NCBI RefSeq assembly: GCF_001467955.1
Contig: NZ_LNYR01000006.1
Span: 121,582-185,581, forward strand
DNA from: Legionella quateirensis
GTDB lineage: Bacteria > Pseudomonadota > Gammaproteobacteria > Legionellales > Legionellaceae
Length of the DNA stretch: 64,000 nucleotides
Reading direction: 5' to 3'
Made by a program: the position numbers and the translations under genes. Each line of letters begins with the position of its first letter. Position 1 is the first letter of the stretch. Positions 38,129 to 47,487 of this stretch are shown one piece after another. Under the pieces are notes generated by a model. The model made no database searches and had not been told where the DNA came from. It saw only the letters and a program-made list of their open reading frames with translations.

Positions 38129-38895
38129 GCCAGTCACTGCATGGGCTTCGCGTCTTGAATACTCGACCCAAAGAACAGGCCTACGCGCTCAATAACGCAA
38201 TTATTGAAGCTGGTGGAATAGCCATTGCATGCCCTACTCTGGATATCGTTGAATCTGAAGTTCAATGGATAAACTCATTACCCGATTTAAAAACCGTGAG
38301 TCATGCTATATTTATAAGCGCTAACGCGGTGCATTATTGTTTTACTCAATTATTACGTCATAAAATCGTGTGGCCCAAGCATATTAATGTCATCGCCATT
38401 GGGCAGGGAAGTGCAAAAGAGCTAAGTAAGTTTCATATTGAAATCAATGATATTCCTGAAGTTCCAGATAGCGAACATTTGTTAGCACTCCATTGTTTAC
38501 AACAATTAAAAAATCGAACCGTGCTATTATTTAAGGGGGAAGGTGGAAGGCCGCTTATTGAACAAACGCTAATAGAAAAGGGAGCCAATTTATTCAGCCT
38601 GGCAGTATACAAACGAGTAATGCCTGAGGTTCAACATCAATTTATCAATTCGTTATGGCGCGAAGATTTAGTGGATATTATACTGTTAACAAGTGAACAG
38701 TCCATGCATAACCTTTTTAAGATGTTCTGCAAAGACGCACATGACTGGTTAAAAAACAAACCCACTATTGTTCTAAGTGAGCGACTTGCTAACTCAGCTG
38801 CATTAAGTGGTATTACACAGATTATAATAAGCCATCCTGACAGGATGATGAGTACATTGTTTGATTATTATCAAGGATTAATCCATGGCAAATAG
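38125..38895 (+). CDS. hemD: uroporphyrinogen-III synthase
   Basis: About 256 residues. The ATG at 38125 overlaps the hemC stop. LRVLNTRPKEQAYALNNAIIEAGGIAIACPTLDI and FISANAVHYCF and LFKGEGGRPLIEQTLIEKG and LLTSEQSMHNLF are the poorly conserved but recognisable HemD blocks. It closes and inverts ring D of the linear tetrapyrrole. Overlaps hemX by eleven bases. Confidence 0.93.
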   Translation: MSQSLHGLRVLNTRPKEQAYALNNAIIEAGGIAIACPTLDIVESEVQWINSLPDLKTVSHAIFISANAVHYCFTQLLRHKIVWPKHINVIAIGQGSAKELSKFHIEINDIPEVPDSEHLLALHCLQQLKNRTVLLFKGEGGRPLIEQTLIEKGANLFSLAVYKRVMPEVQHQFINSLWREDLVDIILLTSEQSMHNLFKMFCKDAHDWLKNKPTIVLSERLANSAALSGITQIIISHPDRMMSTLFDYYQGLIHGK

Positions 38896-40015
38896 CAATG
38901 AAGAAGAAACAAAAGGAACAACTCAAGTACAGCATAACTCTGAGACTGTGCCTGATAATCCAGTACAAGAACACGGTAATTTGACCAATAACAAAAACAA
39001 TTCATTACTATCAAGTTCTGCCCTGATTATTGCCATTGTAGCCATAGTTATTAATCTTTATAACAATCAGATCAATAAAAAATTACAAACGCATTTAGTA
39101 GATGAGAATAAGACCCTGATGAGCCAAGTTGAAGATTTAGGGCAAAATCAATCCAACATCCAGGATCAATTCACTGAGAAAGAAAATAAAATACAACAAG
39201 CACATAACAACTTGCAAATCCGAATTGAAGGTTTAAATAAAGAGCTGCAAATTGCTATGAAACAACGCCTGTATCAAAATCAGGATTGGCTCCTTCTCAA
39301 AGCACGATATTACCTGGAGTTAGCGCAAATCAATACTCATTGGAGCGATAATTATAACGCATCGATCTCCCTGCTTCAGCAAGCCGACAAGCTGTTAAGT
39401 CAAGTAAACAACCCTCAGATTTTTGATATTCGACAAGTAATCGCTAAAGAGATTGCTCAGTTAAAAGCTGTACCAACTGTTGATATTCCAGGATTACTGA
39501 GCCAGCTGGATGCAGCACAACTCAGTGTCAACACTCTGACCGTCCAATCTCCTCTCGAAAAAAATAAATTAACTGACCAGACGGAATTGTCTCAATCATC
39601 CGATTCCTCAAGCTGGAAAGCACGGTTAAAAAACAGTCTCAAATTATTAGAACAAGTGGTTATTGTCCGCCGCACCGATGAAAACATCAAACCACTCATG
39701 TCTCCCTTGTTCGAATCCGCATTAAAAGAGAACATTCGACTGAGTCTCCAGGAAGCGCAATGGGCCTTACTGAATAACAACTCGACTGTTTACCAATTTG
39801 CACTGACACAAGCCAGTAATAACATTAAAAGAATATTTGATGAAAAAGCACAAGATACTGCTGCCTTGTTAAATCAAATAGCAGAATTACAGCACATTAA
39901 AATAATGCAGGAAAAACCAGTTACAGGTGCTGCCCTGCCTCAGCTTAATCAGATAATTGAAAGTAATGAATCACAGGACAATCCAATAAATAACAGCGAG
40001 AAGGGAGTGAACTGA
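38885..40015 (+). CDS. hemX: HemX, inner-membrane tetrapyrrole operon protein
   Basis: 376 residues. A cytoplasmic acidic N-terminus, one membrane helix (SSALIIAIVAIVINLYNN), a coiled coil and a long helical domain with DWLLLKARYYLELAQINTHW and LRLSLQEAQWALL-type blocks match the HemX family, historically annotated as uroporphyrin-III C-methyltransferase but lacking the methyltransferase fold. Precise role unknown; co-transcribed with hemCD and hemY. Confidence 0.88.
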   Translation: MANSNEEETKGTTQVQHNSETVPDNPVQEHGNLTNNKNNSLLSSSALIIAIVAIVINLYNNQINKKLQTHLVDENKTLMSQVEDLGQNQSNIQDQFTEKENKIQQAHNNLQIRIEGLNKELQIAMKQRLYQNQDWLLLKARYYLELAQINTHWSDNYNASISLLQQADKLLSQVNNPQIFDIRQVIAKEIAQLKAVPTVDIPGLLSQLDAAQLSVNTLTVQSPLEKNKLTDQTELSQSSDSSSWKARLKNSLKLLEQVVIVRRTDENIKPLMSPLFESALKENIRLSLQEAQWALLNNNSTVYQFALTQASNNIKRIFDEKAQDTAALLNQIAELQHIKIMQEKPVTGAALPQLNQIIESNESQDNPINNSEKGVN

Positions 40016-40017
40016 TA

Positions 40018-41202
40018 ATGATACGAATTCTCGTTGCATTTATTATCTTATTAGGTTCGGTATATCTGGGAATTCAACTCAATTACGATCCAGGCTATGT
40101 GTTGATCGCAATTAATCACTGGACTATCGAAACCACTTTATGGGTAACGCTATTTGGTCTGCTGTTCTTATTTATGATACTGCATATTTTTTTACAATTT
40201 TGTCATAAAATTGCAAGAACCCCTGGGGCTCTGAGCAAATGGAATTCTCGACGGTTAGCTCAAAAAGCCCAGGCGACAACCCGAAAAGGCTTAATTGAAT
40301 ACAGCGAAGGCTATTGGCAAAAAGCAAAAAATCATTTAATCCAGGCCCTACCCAATACAGACACTCCTCTGCTTAATTATTTAACGGCTGCACGAGCCGC
40401 GCAAAAGATGGGAGACAGTCAATTACGAGACCATTATTTACGTGAAGCCCAACAATCAATGCCAGAAGCTAAAATTGCTGTGGAGTTAACCCAGGCACAG
40501 CTGCAGCTTGCAAATCATCAATGGGAGCAAGCACTAGCAACGCTAAGACATTTACAAGATTTGGCGCCTCGACATCCCTATGTTTTGAAATTGTTAATGA
40601 ACCTCTATGAAGAAGTCCGGGATTGGCCTCAATTAATAGCACTTTTACCCGATTTAAAAAAATATCATGTGATTTCCGATAGTGCTTTTGATCAATTACA
40701 AAAAAATACCTATCAGCAAGCAATAATTGATTTAACCAAACAGCATCAATCCGAAGCTGTATCCAATCTTTTTAATTCACTCCCCAAATCGTTAACCTAT
40801 AATTCCGAAATAGTTTCTGAATATGTCCGCTACTTATATGGAAAGCAGGAATATGCCCAGGCAGAAGCCTTATTAAGACGTAGTCTTCGCAAAGAATTTG
40901 ATTCTCATCTCATTGAGCTATACGGTTTGTTTTATAATGATGAACATCAATTATCCTTTGCTGAATCATTGCTTAAAAAAAATCCTCATTCAGCTCCCTT
41001 GTATTTATGTTTAGGACGGCTCTGTATAGCCCAACATTTATGGGGAAAAGCGAAACAATATCTGGAACAATCTAATGAATTAAACCCAACCCCTTCTGCT
41101 TACAATGAACTGGGTAAACTTTACGAAAAACTGAACGACCCTTTTCTGGCATGTCAGAGTTTCAGAAAGGGATTGGAGTTAGCGATAAATAAGCTTGAGT
41201 AA
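40018..41202 (+). CDS. hemY: HemY, inner-membrane TPR protein
   Basis: 394 residues. Two membrane helices near the N-terminus (LVAFIILLGSVYLGIQL; LWVTLFGLLFLFMILHIFLQF) and then TPR-like helices (AEALLRRSLRKEF; AKQYLEQSNELNPTPSAYNELGKLYEKLNDPFLACQSFRKGLEL). This is the proteobacterial HemY of unclear role in late haem synthesis, not the protoporphyrinogen oxidase of the same name in Bacillus. Last gene of the hem operon. Confidence 0.9.
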   Translation: MIRILVAFIILLGSVYLGIQLNYDPGYVLIAINHWTIETTLWVTLFGLLFLFMILHIFLQFCHKIARTPGALSKWNSRRLAQKAQATTRKGLIEYSEGYWQKAKNHLIQALPNTDTPLLNYLTAARAAQKMGDSQLRDHYLREAQQSMPEAKIAVELTQAQLQLANHQWEQALATLRHLQDLAPRHPYVLKLLMNLYEEVRDWPQLIALLPDLKKYHVISDSAFDQLQKNTYQQAIIDLTKQHQSEAVSNLFNSLPKSLTYNSEIVSEYVRYLYGKQEYAQAEALLRRSLRKEFDSHLIELYGLFYNDEHQLSFAESLLKKNPHSAPLYLCLGRLCIAQHLWGKAKQYLEQSNELNPTPSAYNELGKLYEKLNDPFLACQSFRKGLELAINKLE

Positions 41203-41345
41203 GCACCCCCCTCAAAACCTGAAAGTGTCAAGAGGCAATCTTAGTACAACGGTTCACTAATTCTGTCCAGTGACACGTTGTACCAGGACTTAAGATAAAG
41301 TTCTGTTAACGAAAAGATTGGCGTGTTTCGTAATTCCTGAATCAG

Positions 41346-42287
41346 TTAAATCCAGGACATTGGTGAATGACAGGCATCATTACAATCTTTTTCTGTCTTT
41401 TCGGTCTGAATCGTCACATGTTGTATCCCGAATTGTTTTCTCAACTGCTCAACCATTTCTGCTCGAGACTCGTCAGTTAGAAAATCATTAGGCATATAGA
41501 GATGTACTGACAAAGCATTTTCTTTAGTACTCATAGCCCAGATATGCAAATCATGAATACTCTGAACACCTGGCCAGGAAATCAGGAACTCGCTTACCGC
41601 AGCCCAGGAAATCGCTCTGGGAACTCCGTCAATAATTAATCTGAAACTATCAGCAAATAAGGACCAGGTTCCTTTTAGAATGACCAAGGCAATTAATATG
41701 CCCACAACCGGATCTATCCACAACCAGCCAGTCCAATACAATAATGCAGCAGAAAAAACTACGCCAACAGAAACCAGGGCATCATAAAACAAATGCAAAT
41801 AAGCTCCACGGATGTTGAGATCATCGGAGCCGCGCAAAAATAATAAGGCCGTAGTACCATTTACAATGATTCCAATTCCCGCAACAATCATTACGGACAC
41901 CGCTTGAATTTCCGTAGGAGACATTAATTTATACACTGCCTCAGTGGCAATTATCCCGCAAGTAAAAATCAGTAACCCACCGTTAACCAAAGCGGCCAAT
42001 ATGGACGTTTTCTTCAAACCATAAGTTGCTTTTTTTGTCGGTTTAAGACTCATTAGGCCTATAGCAATCCAAGCCAGAATTAAACCCAGTACGTCACCTA
42101 AATTATGAAACGCATCGGCTAATAAACTGGTCGAATTGGCTATATACGCATAGACAATCTGTAACACCACAAAGACACTATTCGCAATAATCGCAATTAA
42201 AAAGGACTTATTATAAGTTACCTCACCGTGACTATGACCATGATGGTCATGATGGTTATCTGCTCCCTCATGCGAATGCTTACTCAT
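41346..42287 (-). CDS. cation diffusion facilitator (zinc/cobalt/cadmium exporter)
   Basis: 313 residues. Six membrane helices, a His-rich N-terminus (HSHEGADNHHDHHGHSHGE), the metal site helices with LLADAFHNLGDVLG and HLFYDALVSVGVV, and a C-terminal cytoplasmic ferredoxin-like domain (SIHDLHIWAMSTKENALSVHLYMP). HxxxD/DxxxD patterns are those of the ZitB/CzcD group that exports Zn2+ by proton antiport. Specific metal not settled. It ends near queH on the same strand. Confidence 0.92.
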   Translation of the reverse strand: MSKHSHEGADNHHDHHGHSHGEVTYNKSFLIAIIANSVFVVLQIVYAYIANSTSLLADAFHNLGDVLGLILAWIAIGLMSLKPTKKATYGLKKTSILAALVNGGLLIFTCGIIATEAVYKLMSPTEIQAVSVMIVAGIGIIVNGTTALLFLRGSDDLNIRGAYLHLFYDALVSVGVVFSAALLYWTGWLWIDPVVGILIALVILKGTWSLFADSFRLIIDGVPRAISWAAVSEFLISWPGVQSIHDLHIWAMSTKENALSVHLYMPNDFLTDESRAEMVEQLRKQFGIQHVTIQTEKTEKDCNDACHSPMSWI

Positions 42288-42295
42288 AATGTTCC

Positions 42296-42949
42296 TTATT
42301 GTTGCTGCTCATCGGTATAATAATTAATCCCTATTTTAATTCTGTCACGAGTTTTCTGTTTTCGCCAGGCATTGGTGTCTCTTAAAGAATACACACAACC
42401 ACAATACTCCTGTTTATAAAACTCTTCCCGTTTGGCGATCTCATACATTCGTTCCGATCCGCCATTTTTTCTCCAGTTATAAGTCCAATACACCAGCTCC
42501 GGATAATGACTTGCTGCACGAACACCACAATCGTTAATTTGGTTCATATCTTTCCAGCGCGATATCCCCAGTGAACTGCAAATAACTGGAAACCCATGCT
42601 CATGTGCATATAAAGCAGTTCGTTCAAAACGCATATCAAAACACATAGTACATCGTTTACCGCGCTCCGGCTCCCATTCTAATCCCTTGGCTCGCTCAAA
42701 CCAATTATCTTTATCATAATCAGCATCGATAAATGGGATATTATGCTTTTCGGCAAATTTTATATTTTCCTGTTTCCTGATTTCATATTCTTGTACCGGA
42801 TGGATATTGGGATTATAAAAGTATATGGCAAATTCAATTTCTGAAAAGACCAATGCTTCCATTACCTCTCCAGAGCATGGTGCGCAGCAGGAATGTAATA
42901 ATAATTTATTTGCGCCATTAGGCAGCTCCAGTCGTTCTCTTTGTATCAT
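42296..42949 (-). CDS. queH: epoxyqueuosine reductase QueH
   Basis: 217 residues. The N-terminal [11 protein letters not shown] gives the CC..C cluster-binding motif of the DUF208 family, followed by [17 protein letters not shown] and [15 protein letters not shown]. QueH is the non-QueG enzyme making queuosine from epoxyqueuosine and uses an iron-sulfur cluster and iron. Together with tgt it supports Q-tRNA synthesis. Its start overlaps the orn stop. Confidence 0.92.
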   Translation of the reverse strand: MIQRERLELPNGANKLLLHSCCAPCSGEVMEALVFSEIEFAIYFYNPNIHPVQEYEIRKQENIKFAEKHNIPFIDADYDKDNWFERAKGLEWEPERGKRCTMCFDMRFERTALYAHEHGFPVICSSLGISRWKDMNQINDCGVRAASHYPELVYWTYNWRKNGGSERMYEIAKREEFYKQEYCGCVYSLRDTNAWRKQKTRDRIKIGINYYTDEQQQ

Positions 42950-43503
42950 TTTGTTACTTCCGGCATGTTGATGAAATGCTGACGATAATATGCTAACTCG
43001 TTAATTGAATCTTTAATATCATCTAAAGCAAGATGTTTGGATTCTTTAACCAGTCCACTCAATAACTCGGGTCTCCAACGAATAACCAGTTCTTTTAAAG
43101 TGCTTACATCCAGATTTCGATAGTGAAAAAAAGCAGCAAGCTCAGGCATATATTTATATAAAAATCGTCTATCCTGGCAAATACTATTCCCACACATAGG
43201 TGATTTACCTTTATCCAGATATTGTTTCAAAAAATCAATGGTCAATTGCTCTGCCTGCGCTTCACCAATCTGACTTTCCAATACCCGTTTAACCAAGCCC
43301 GACTGATTATGTTGCCTCGTATTCCAGGCATCCATTCCATCAATTAAGCTTTTAGGTTGAGATACAGCAATAACAGGCCCCTCTGCCAAAATATTCAGGT
43401 GAGGATCAGTAACGATAGTGGCCATTTCTATAATTCTATCCTGCTCAGGCTCCAAACCTGTCATTTCCAAATCTATCCATATTAAATTTTGATTATTTTT
43501 CAT
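42946..43503 (-). CDS. orn: oligoribonuclease
   Basis: 185 residues. A DEDDh 3'-5' exonuclease degrading di- and short oligoribonucleotides, including pGp[21 protein letters not shown] holds the first D and [31 protein letters not shown] the next D, and [20 protein letters not shown] the catalytic H and final D. Overlaps queH by four bases; the start abuts the cca stop. Confidence 0.97.
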   Translation of the reverse strand: MKNNQNLIWIDLEMTGLEPEQDRIIEMATIVTDPHLNILAEGPVIAVSQPKSLIDGMDAWNTRQHNQSGLVKRVLESQIGEAQAEQLTIDFLKQYLDKGKSPMCGNSICQDRRFLYKYMPELAAFFHYRNLDVSTLKELVIRWRPELLSGLVKESKHLALDDIKDSINELAYYRQHFINMPEVTK

Positions 43504-43504
43504 T

Positions 43505-44725
43505 TCATTTCCAGGAATTTAGTAATTGTTTTACACTGGCTACGCGACGTGCATGCAGAGCCTCTTTTATGGCTTTTCCTTCATAACCCTGCGCTATTAA
43601 TTCTTTGGGGTTTACTTTAACACATTCGGCTAAAATTTTAGACCATAATTCCATTTGCTTATAATCTACGGGTTTTCCACGCCCTTCTGCATCAGCCCGG
43701 CACGCGATAAGTACATTATGAAACAGATGAGGCCTTCGAAAAGCGTCTGTACGCTCCAATACATCCACTATGGTATTGGCACGTAATTCAAATAAACGAT
43801 GGATGATCAGATGATATCTTGATACAAGCGTAGCCAAAACACGATAATCATTCGGTATTCGCAATCGCGTACACAAAGCTTCTATAACCGCCACCCCAGA
43901 GTCTTCATGTCTATAATGTTTTGGCCATTCGCGAATCGGCGTCAATAGTTTACCCAAGTCATGAACTAAGGCCGCAAAGCGAATAACAGGATCCGGGCTT
44001 AAGGCTACAGCAGACTGCAAGACCAATAAACTATGAACACCACTGTCAATTTCATGGTGATGGTGAAAAGGATTGGGTACCCCAAACAAGGAGTTAATTT
44101 CAGGAAGAATCACTTCCAAAGCACCACAGGAACGCAGGGTAGTAATAAACTGTTCAGGATTCTTTTCTTCAAGGCTCCTCTGAAATTCCTGCCAAACACG
44201 TTCAGGAACCAAATGGGATAATTCGCCTCGTTTAACCATTGCATACATTAACGACCGCGTTTCATTAGCCAGGGTAAAACCAAGACTATGAAATCGGGAA
44301 GCAAAACGGGCGACTCTGAGAACTCGTACCGGATCCTCTATAAAAGCAGGGGAAACATGGCGTAATATTTTGTTATTGATATCTTGTTGTCCATTATAAG
44401 GATCAATTAAGTTGCCCTGTTCATCCATTGCCATCGCATTAATGGTTAAATCACGACGAGCCAAATCTTCCTCAAGGGTTACTGTGGTACTAAAATCACA
44501 ATCAAAACCATAATACCCTGGAGCAGATTTTCGTTCCGTTCTTGCCAAAGCATATTCTTCATTGGTTTGCGGATGCAAAAAAACAGGAAAATCACGACCC
44601 ACCTGTCTAAACTTATTGTTGAGCAATTGTTCCGGAGTTGAACCAACAACAACCCAATCACGTTCCTTAACTGGAATACCCAATAATTGATCCCGAACGG
44701 CACCACCCACCAAGTAGACTTTCAT
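43505..44725 (-). CDS. cca: CCA tRNA nucleotidyltransferase (multifunctional, HD)
   Basis: About 406 residues from the ATG at 44725. [26 protein letters not shown] is the class II nucleotidyltransferase head, [24 protein letters not shown] and [15 protein letters not shown] the further conserved blocks, and [14 protein letters not shown] the C-terminal HD domain giving phosphatase activity. It repairs or builds tRNA 3' CCA ends. Divergent from rsgA. Confidence 0.96.
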   Translation of the reverse strand: MKVYLVGGAVRDQLLGIPVKERDWVVVGSTPEQLLNNKFRQVGRDFPVFLHPQTNEEYALARTERKSAPGYYGFDCDFSTTVTLEEDLARRDLTINAMAMDEQGNLIDPYNGQQDINNKILRHVSPAFIEDPVRVLRVARFASRFHSLGFTLANETRSLMYAMVKRGELSHLVPERVWQEFQRSLEEKNPEQFITTLRSCGALEVILPEINSLFGVPNPFHHHHEIDSGVHSLLVLQSAVALSPDPVIRFAALVHDLGKLLTPIREWPKHYRHEDSGVAVIEALCTRLRIPNDYRVLATLVSRYHLIIHRLFELRANTIVDVLERTDAFRRPHLFHNVLIACRADAEGRGKPVDYKQMELWSKILAECVKVNPKELIAQGYEGKAIKEALHARRVASVKQLLNSWK

Positions 44726-44790
44726 TAAATATGATTTACCTTCATACTGTATCATTAATAAACGAAACAATTATAGTATAGATCGACACC

Positions 44791-45768
44791 ATGAGTAAAA
44801 GACGGATTAATAAACAACAATCAGCACGCATAGAAAAAATACAGCAAAATTATCAAGAGGAAAAAGAAAACAATCCTGACTCTCTGGCTGATGGTCTAGT
44901 TATTACTCGATTCAGCAGACATGTTGAAATTGAAGACAACCAGGGCAATCGAATTCGCTGTTCCATCAGACCCAATCTGGATACGTTGGTTGCTGGTGAT
45001 CGCATTGTTTGGCAAACAGAAGGAGTGAAACAGGGCGTAGTAGTTAGCCTGTATCCTAGAGGGAGTATCCTGGCAAGACCAACCAGCACCGGTTTGAAAA
45101 AACCGGTGGCAGCAAATATAACGCAACTGATCATTGTTATTGCTCCTAAACCTGAAATCAGTTGGCCATTGCTCGACAGTTACCTCATCATGGCCGAAAT
45201 CCTTCATCTTCACGCGGTTATTCTCCTGAATAAAACCGATCTCCCCTGTGATGATCTGAGATCACAATTAATCAATGATTATCAAGCCTTGGGTTATCCT
45301 ATAATGATGACCCATACAAAAGACGTCATAGGGTTTGAACAGCTTAAACAAAGTCTGAACCATCAGATTAATGTTTTTGTAGGGCAATCAGGTGTAGGTA
45401 AATCTTCAATAATTTCCAGAATTCTTCCTCATGAAGAAGGCATTGCGACTAACGAACTCTCTGACGGTAGTGAATTAGGACGACATACCACAAGCAACTC
45501 TCGGTACTATCATTTACCGAGTGGTGGTGCCTTAATCGATTCGCCAGGAGTTAGAGAATTTAGTCTCTGGGATATAGATACGTCCCTGCTTGCTCAGGGA
45601 TATACTGAATTTAAACCATTCCTGTCGCAGTGCAAGTTTCGTAATTGTACCCATATAGATACCCCTCACTGCGCCATAATTGAAGCGGTAAAGAATGGCA
45701 CAGTATCTATGAGACGGTATGAAAACTTCATAAAACTGTGTACTCAATTTAGCAAAAACAAATTCTAA
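44791..45768 (+). CDS. rsgA: small ribosomal subunit biogenesis GTPase RsgA
   Basis: 325 residues. A circularly permuted GTPase: an OB-fold N-terminus, then LLNKTD (G4), FVGQSGVGKSSII (G1), LIDSPGVREF (G3) and a zinc-binding C-terminus CKFRNCTHIDTPHC. It checks 30S maturation near h44. orn is on the opposite strand in the same neighbourhood, as commonly seen. Confidence 0.97.
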   Translation: MSKRRINKQQSARIEKIQQNYQEEKENNPDSLADGLVITRFSRHVEIEDNQGNRIRCSIRPNLDTLVAGDRIVWQTEGVKQGVVVSLYPRGSILARPTSTGLKKPVAANITQLIIVIAPKPEISWPLLDSYLIMAEILHLHAVILLNKTDLPCDDLRSQLINDYQALGYPIMMTHTKDVIGFEQLKQSLNHQINVFVGQSGVGKSSIISRILPHEEGIATNELSDGSELGRHTTSNSRYYHLPSGGALIDSPGVREFSLWDIDTSLLAQGYTEFKPFLSQCKFRNCTHIDTPHCAIIEAVKNGTVSMRRYENFIKLCTQFSKNKF

Positions 45769-45829
45769 ATGCAGTTCAGCCAACTTCAAATCAGAGTGAT
45801 AAACGCCATAAATAAAGCATAAAAATAAA

Positions 45830-45854
45830 AAATGCATATTCTATATATGCATTT
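45830..45854. terminator. hairpin between rsgA and carrier-like gene
   Basis: AAATGCATAT-tctat-ATATGCATTT forms a 10-bp AT-rich palindrome between convergent genes. It may end either transcript. Confidence 0.45.
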
Positions 45855-45885
45855 AATTAGATGATTCTGGTATGAAGTGAAGGGC

Positions 45886-46011
45886 CTACATCCCTTGATT
45901 TATTTGAGATGTTTCTGCTGGCTCAGAAGCGGATGTTTCTCTGAAGTCAGGGGCACCTAAAGGTTGACTCGGTGCACGAGGCATTTTCGGCTCACCGATA
46001 AAAGGAGGCTC
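45886..46011 (-). pseudogene. detached C-terminal coding tail of the carrier-like gene
   Basis: The frame of the gene at 46012-47163 remains open past its TAA (46012-46014) for 41 sense codons to TAG at 45886. The encoded tail is Pro/Glu/Ser/Thr-rich, reading EPPFIGEPKMPRAPSQPLGA at the start and ETSASEPAETSQINQGM at the end. This looks like the lost C-terminus of the same protein. Confidence 0.75.
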
Positions 46012-47163
46012 TTATATGGGTCCAGTTTGATCGGGTTTATCCAGAACATCATTTATTGGTTCACTGTCTAAAACTCGACTGCTTGCCTTCGCTGAACTAA
46101 AGAAGCTTTGAGGTGCGTCGGACACGGAATTTGGATGATATTTTTTCGGTACAACACGTTCGAGTGGTTCAGGGCCCAACACTTTCCCAACCCCGGCAAC
46201 TAGCGAAAAGATTACCGCGTTAAGTCCCATGCGAAGCGGTAATTGTTTTGCTGCATTTTTACCAAACTCTTTTAAAACAAGCTTGGGATCCGCATTAAAG
46301 CGATAATAAAATTCTTTAACCAGGCTAAATGTGCTTTTATTATACAGCTTACCATCCACAACAGTTGACCTGACCGCTAAACCATCCTTAAATGCCGCTA
46401 ATGGAAAAGTAAGGCCAGCTGCAAATACGCCACTTAAAGCACCCGCAGTAAAATGCAGCATACACTCATCTTTTATTGGTAATTTATTCGCAATTTGATC
46501 TTCAAGCACACATAAGGAAGCAAAGTTAATTACCCCTAAGGCATACCTTGGAGTAAACCCACCGGCCAACAATCTGCTCGAGTTATGAATGGTGTTCCAT
46601 TTAAAATCATCAGGAAGAAGGCCTGGCACCTTTTTCAATTGTGAGAGTGACTCCGGTATCTGCGTTATCACCACCTCACCTGCAGCCAAACTCATTACAT
46701 GAGCAAGATTTATTAATTTCGAAGGCTTATTTTCTTCAATAAGGGCCCTATTTTCCTTTGTAAATCCTTCTTCTCTAATCAATCCTTCTTCTATGGGCTT
46801 TGAGCTCTTTGCACCGGTTACATACACAGTCCTTACTGCTGAGCCTGAAAGTGACACGCTAGTTCCTCGATATAATGCTCCCAGTAATCCGAAAACACCA
46901 CCAGAGTATAGCGGGATTAACGTACCATTTTTAGCTTGACTCAGTAGCATGGCTTTAAATGGACCTTGTGCTGCAACAATACTGGCACTGGTAAAAAAAG
47001 CCAGTGAAGTAAAGTTTGCCAAATCCCATCCTTTTTGGTACATCATTTGAGCTGATGGCAAAAATGAACACGTTGGTTTTGAATTTGAAGCAAATCCTTG
47101 TGCTGGTGTCGCTGAAGCGGTCTCATCCACGCCACCTGCTTTTGGTTCAGATTTACTGTACAT
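46012..47163 (-). CDS. mitochondrial-carrier-fold protein, putative Dot/Icm effector
   Basis: 383 residues up to the stop. The three-repeat mitochondrial carrier layout is visible: repeat 1 (about 40-125) ends GGVFGLLGALYRGTSVSLSGSAVRTVY; repeat 3 begins FTAGALSGVFAAGLTFPLAAFKDGLAVRS and ends LPLRMGLNAVIFSLVAGVGKVLG, matching 'aG..aG....t.P.D..K.R.q' and 'R.gp..ai.f..y'. The canonical Px[DE]xx[KR] is degenerate. L. pneumophila is known to secrete one such protein, LncP, a nucleotide carrier sent to mitochondria; identity with it is not established here. The open frame continues past the stop, so this may be a truncated form. Confidence 0.6.
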   Translation of the reverse strand: MYSKSEPKAGGVDETASATPAQGFASNSKPTCSFLPSAQMMYQKGWDLANFTSLAFFTSASIVAAQGPFKAMLLSQAKNGTLIPLYSGGVFGLLGALYRGTSVSLSGSAVRTVYVTGAKSSKPIEEGLIREEGFTKENRALIEENKPSKLINLAHVMSLAAGEVVITQIPESLSQLKKVPGLLPDDFKWNTIHNSSRLLAGGFTPRYALGVINFASLCVLEDQIANKLPIKDECMLHFTAGALSGVFAAGLTFPLAAFKDGLAVRSTVVDGKLYNKSTFSLVKEFYYRFNADPKLVLKEFGKNAAKQLPLRMGLNAVIFSLVAGVGKVLGPEPLERVVPKKYHPNSVSDAPQSFFSSAKASSRVLDSEPINDVLDKPDQTGPI

Positions 47164-47487
47164 AATTCATCCGTTGTTACTTTATTAATACTAACTTGTA
47201 TTATAATGATTTTTTTATAATCAAACATTGACAAAGGGTGTTTTTTGATGGCATTGAGGTTAAATTGCGCTCTCAATGCATTTTTATTGACAAAATAAAC
47301 TAAAATTAGTACAAACCCAAAGAAGTGATGAAGTTCTTTTCGGTAAATTGACCTTAGTGATACTATAAAACAATTGATCAACAAGCTTATCGCTAAAGTA
47401 CTGTCTGAAAAATCTTTTCCCCACCCTCAGTTAGTTTTGATAATAGTTACGGCTTTGCACTATGAATTGCTGATTTTATAGTTCAGA
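47164..47487. other. 324-base gene-free stretch
   Basis: AT-rich, between two minus-strand effector-like genes. It should hold the promoter of the carrier-like gene. I see no repeat, RNA gene or clear terminator. Confidence 0.4.

Noticed and set aside
46012..46014. Regulated stop-codon readthrough of the carrier-like gene
   Set aside because: The stop is TAA, the most efficient one, and no downstream hairpin is visible; a mutation is the simpler reading.
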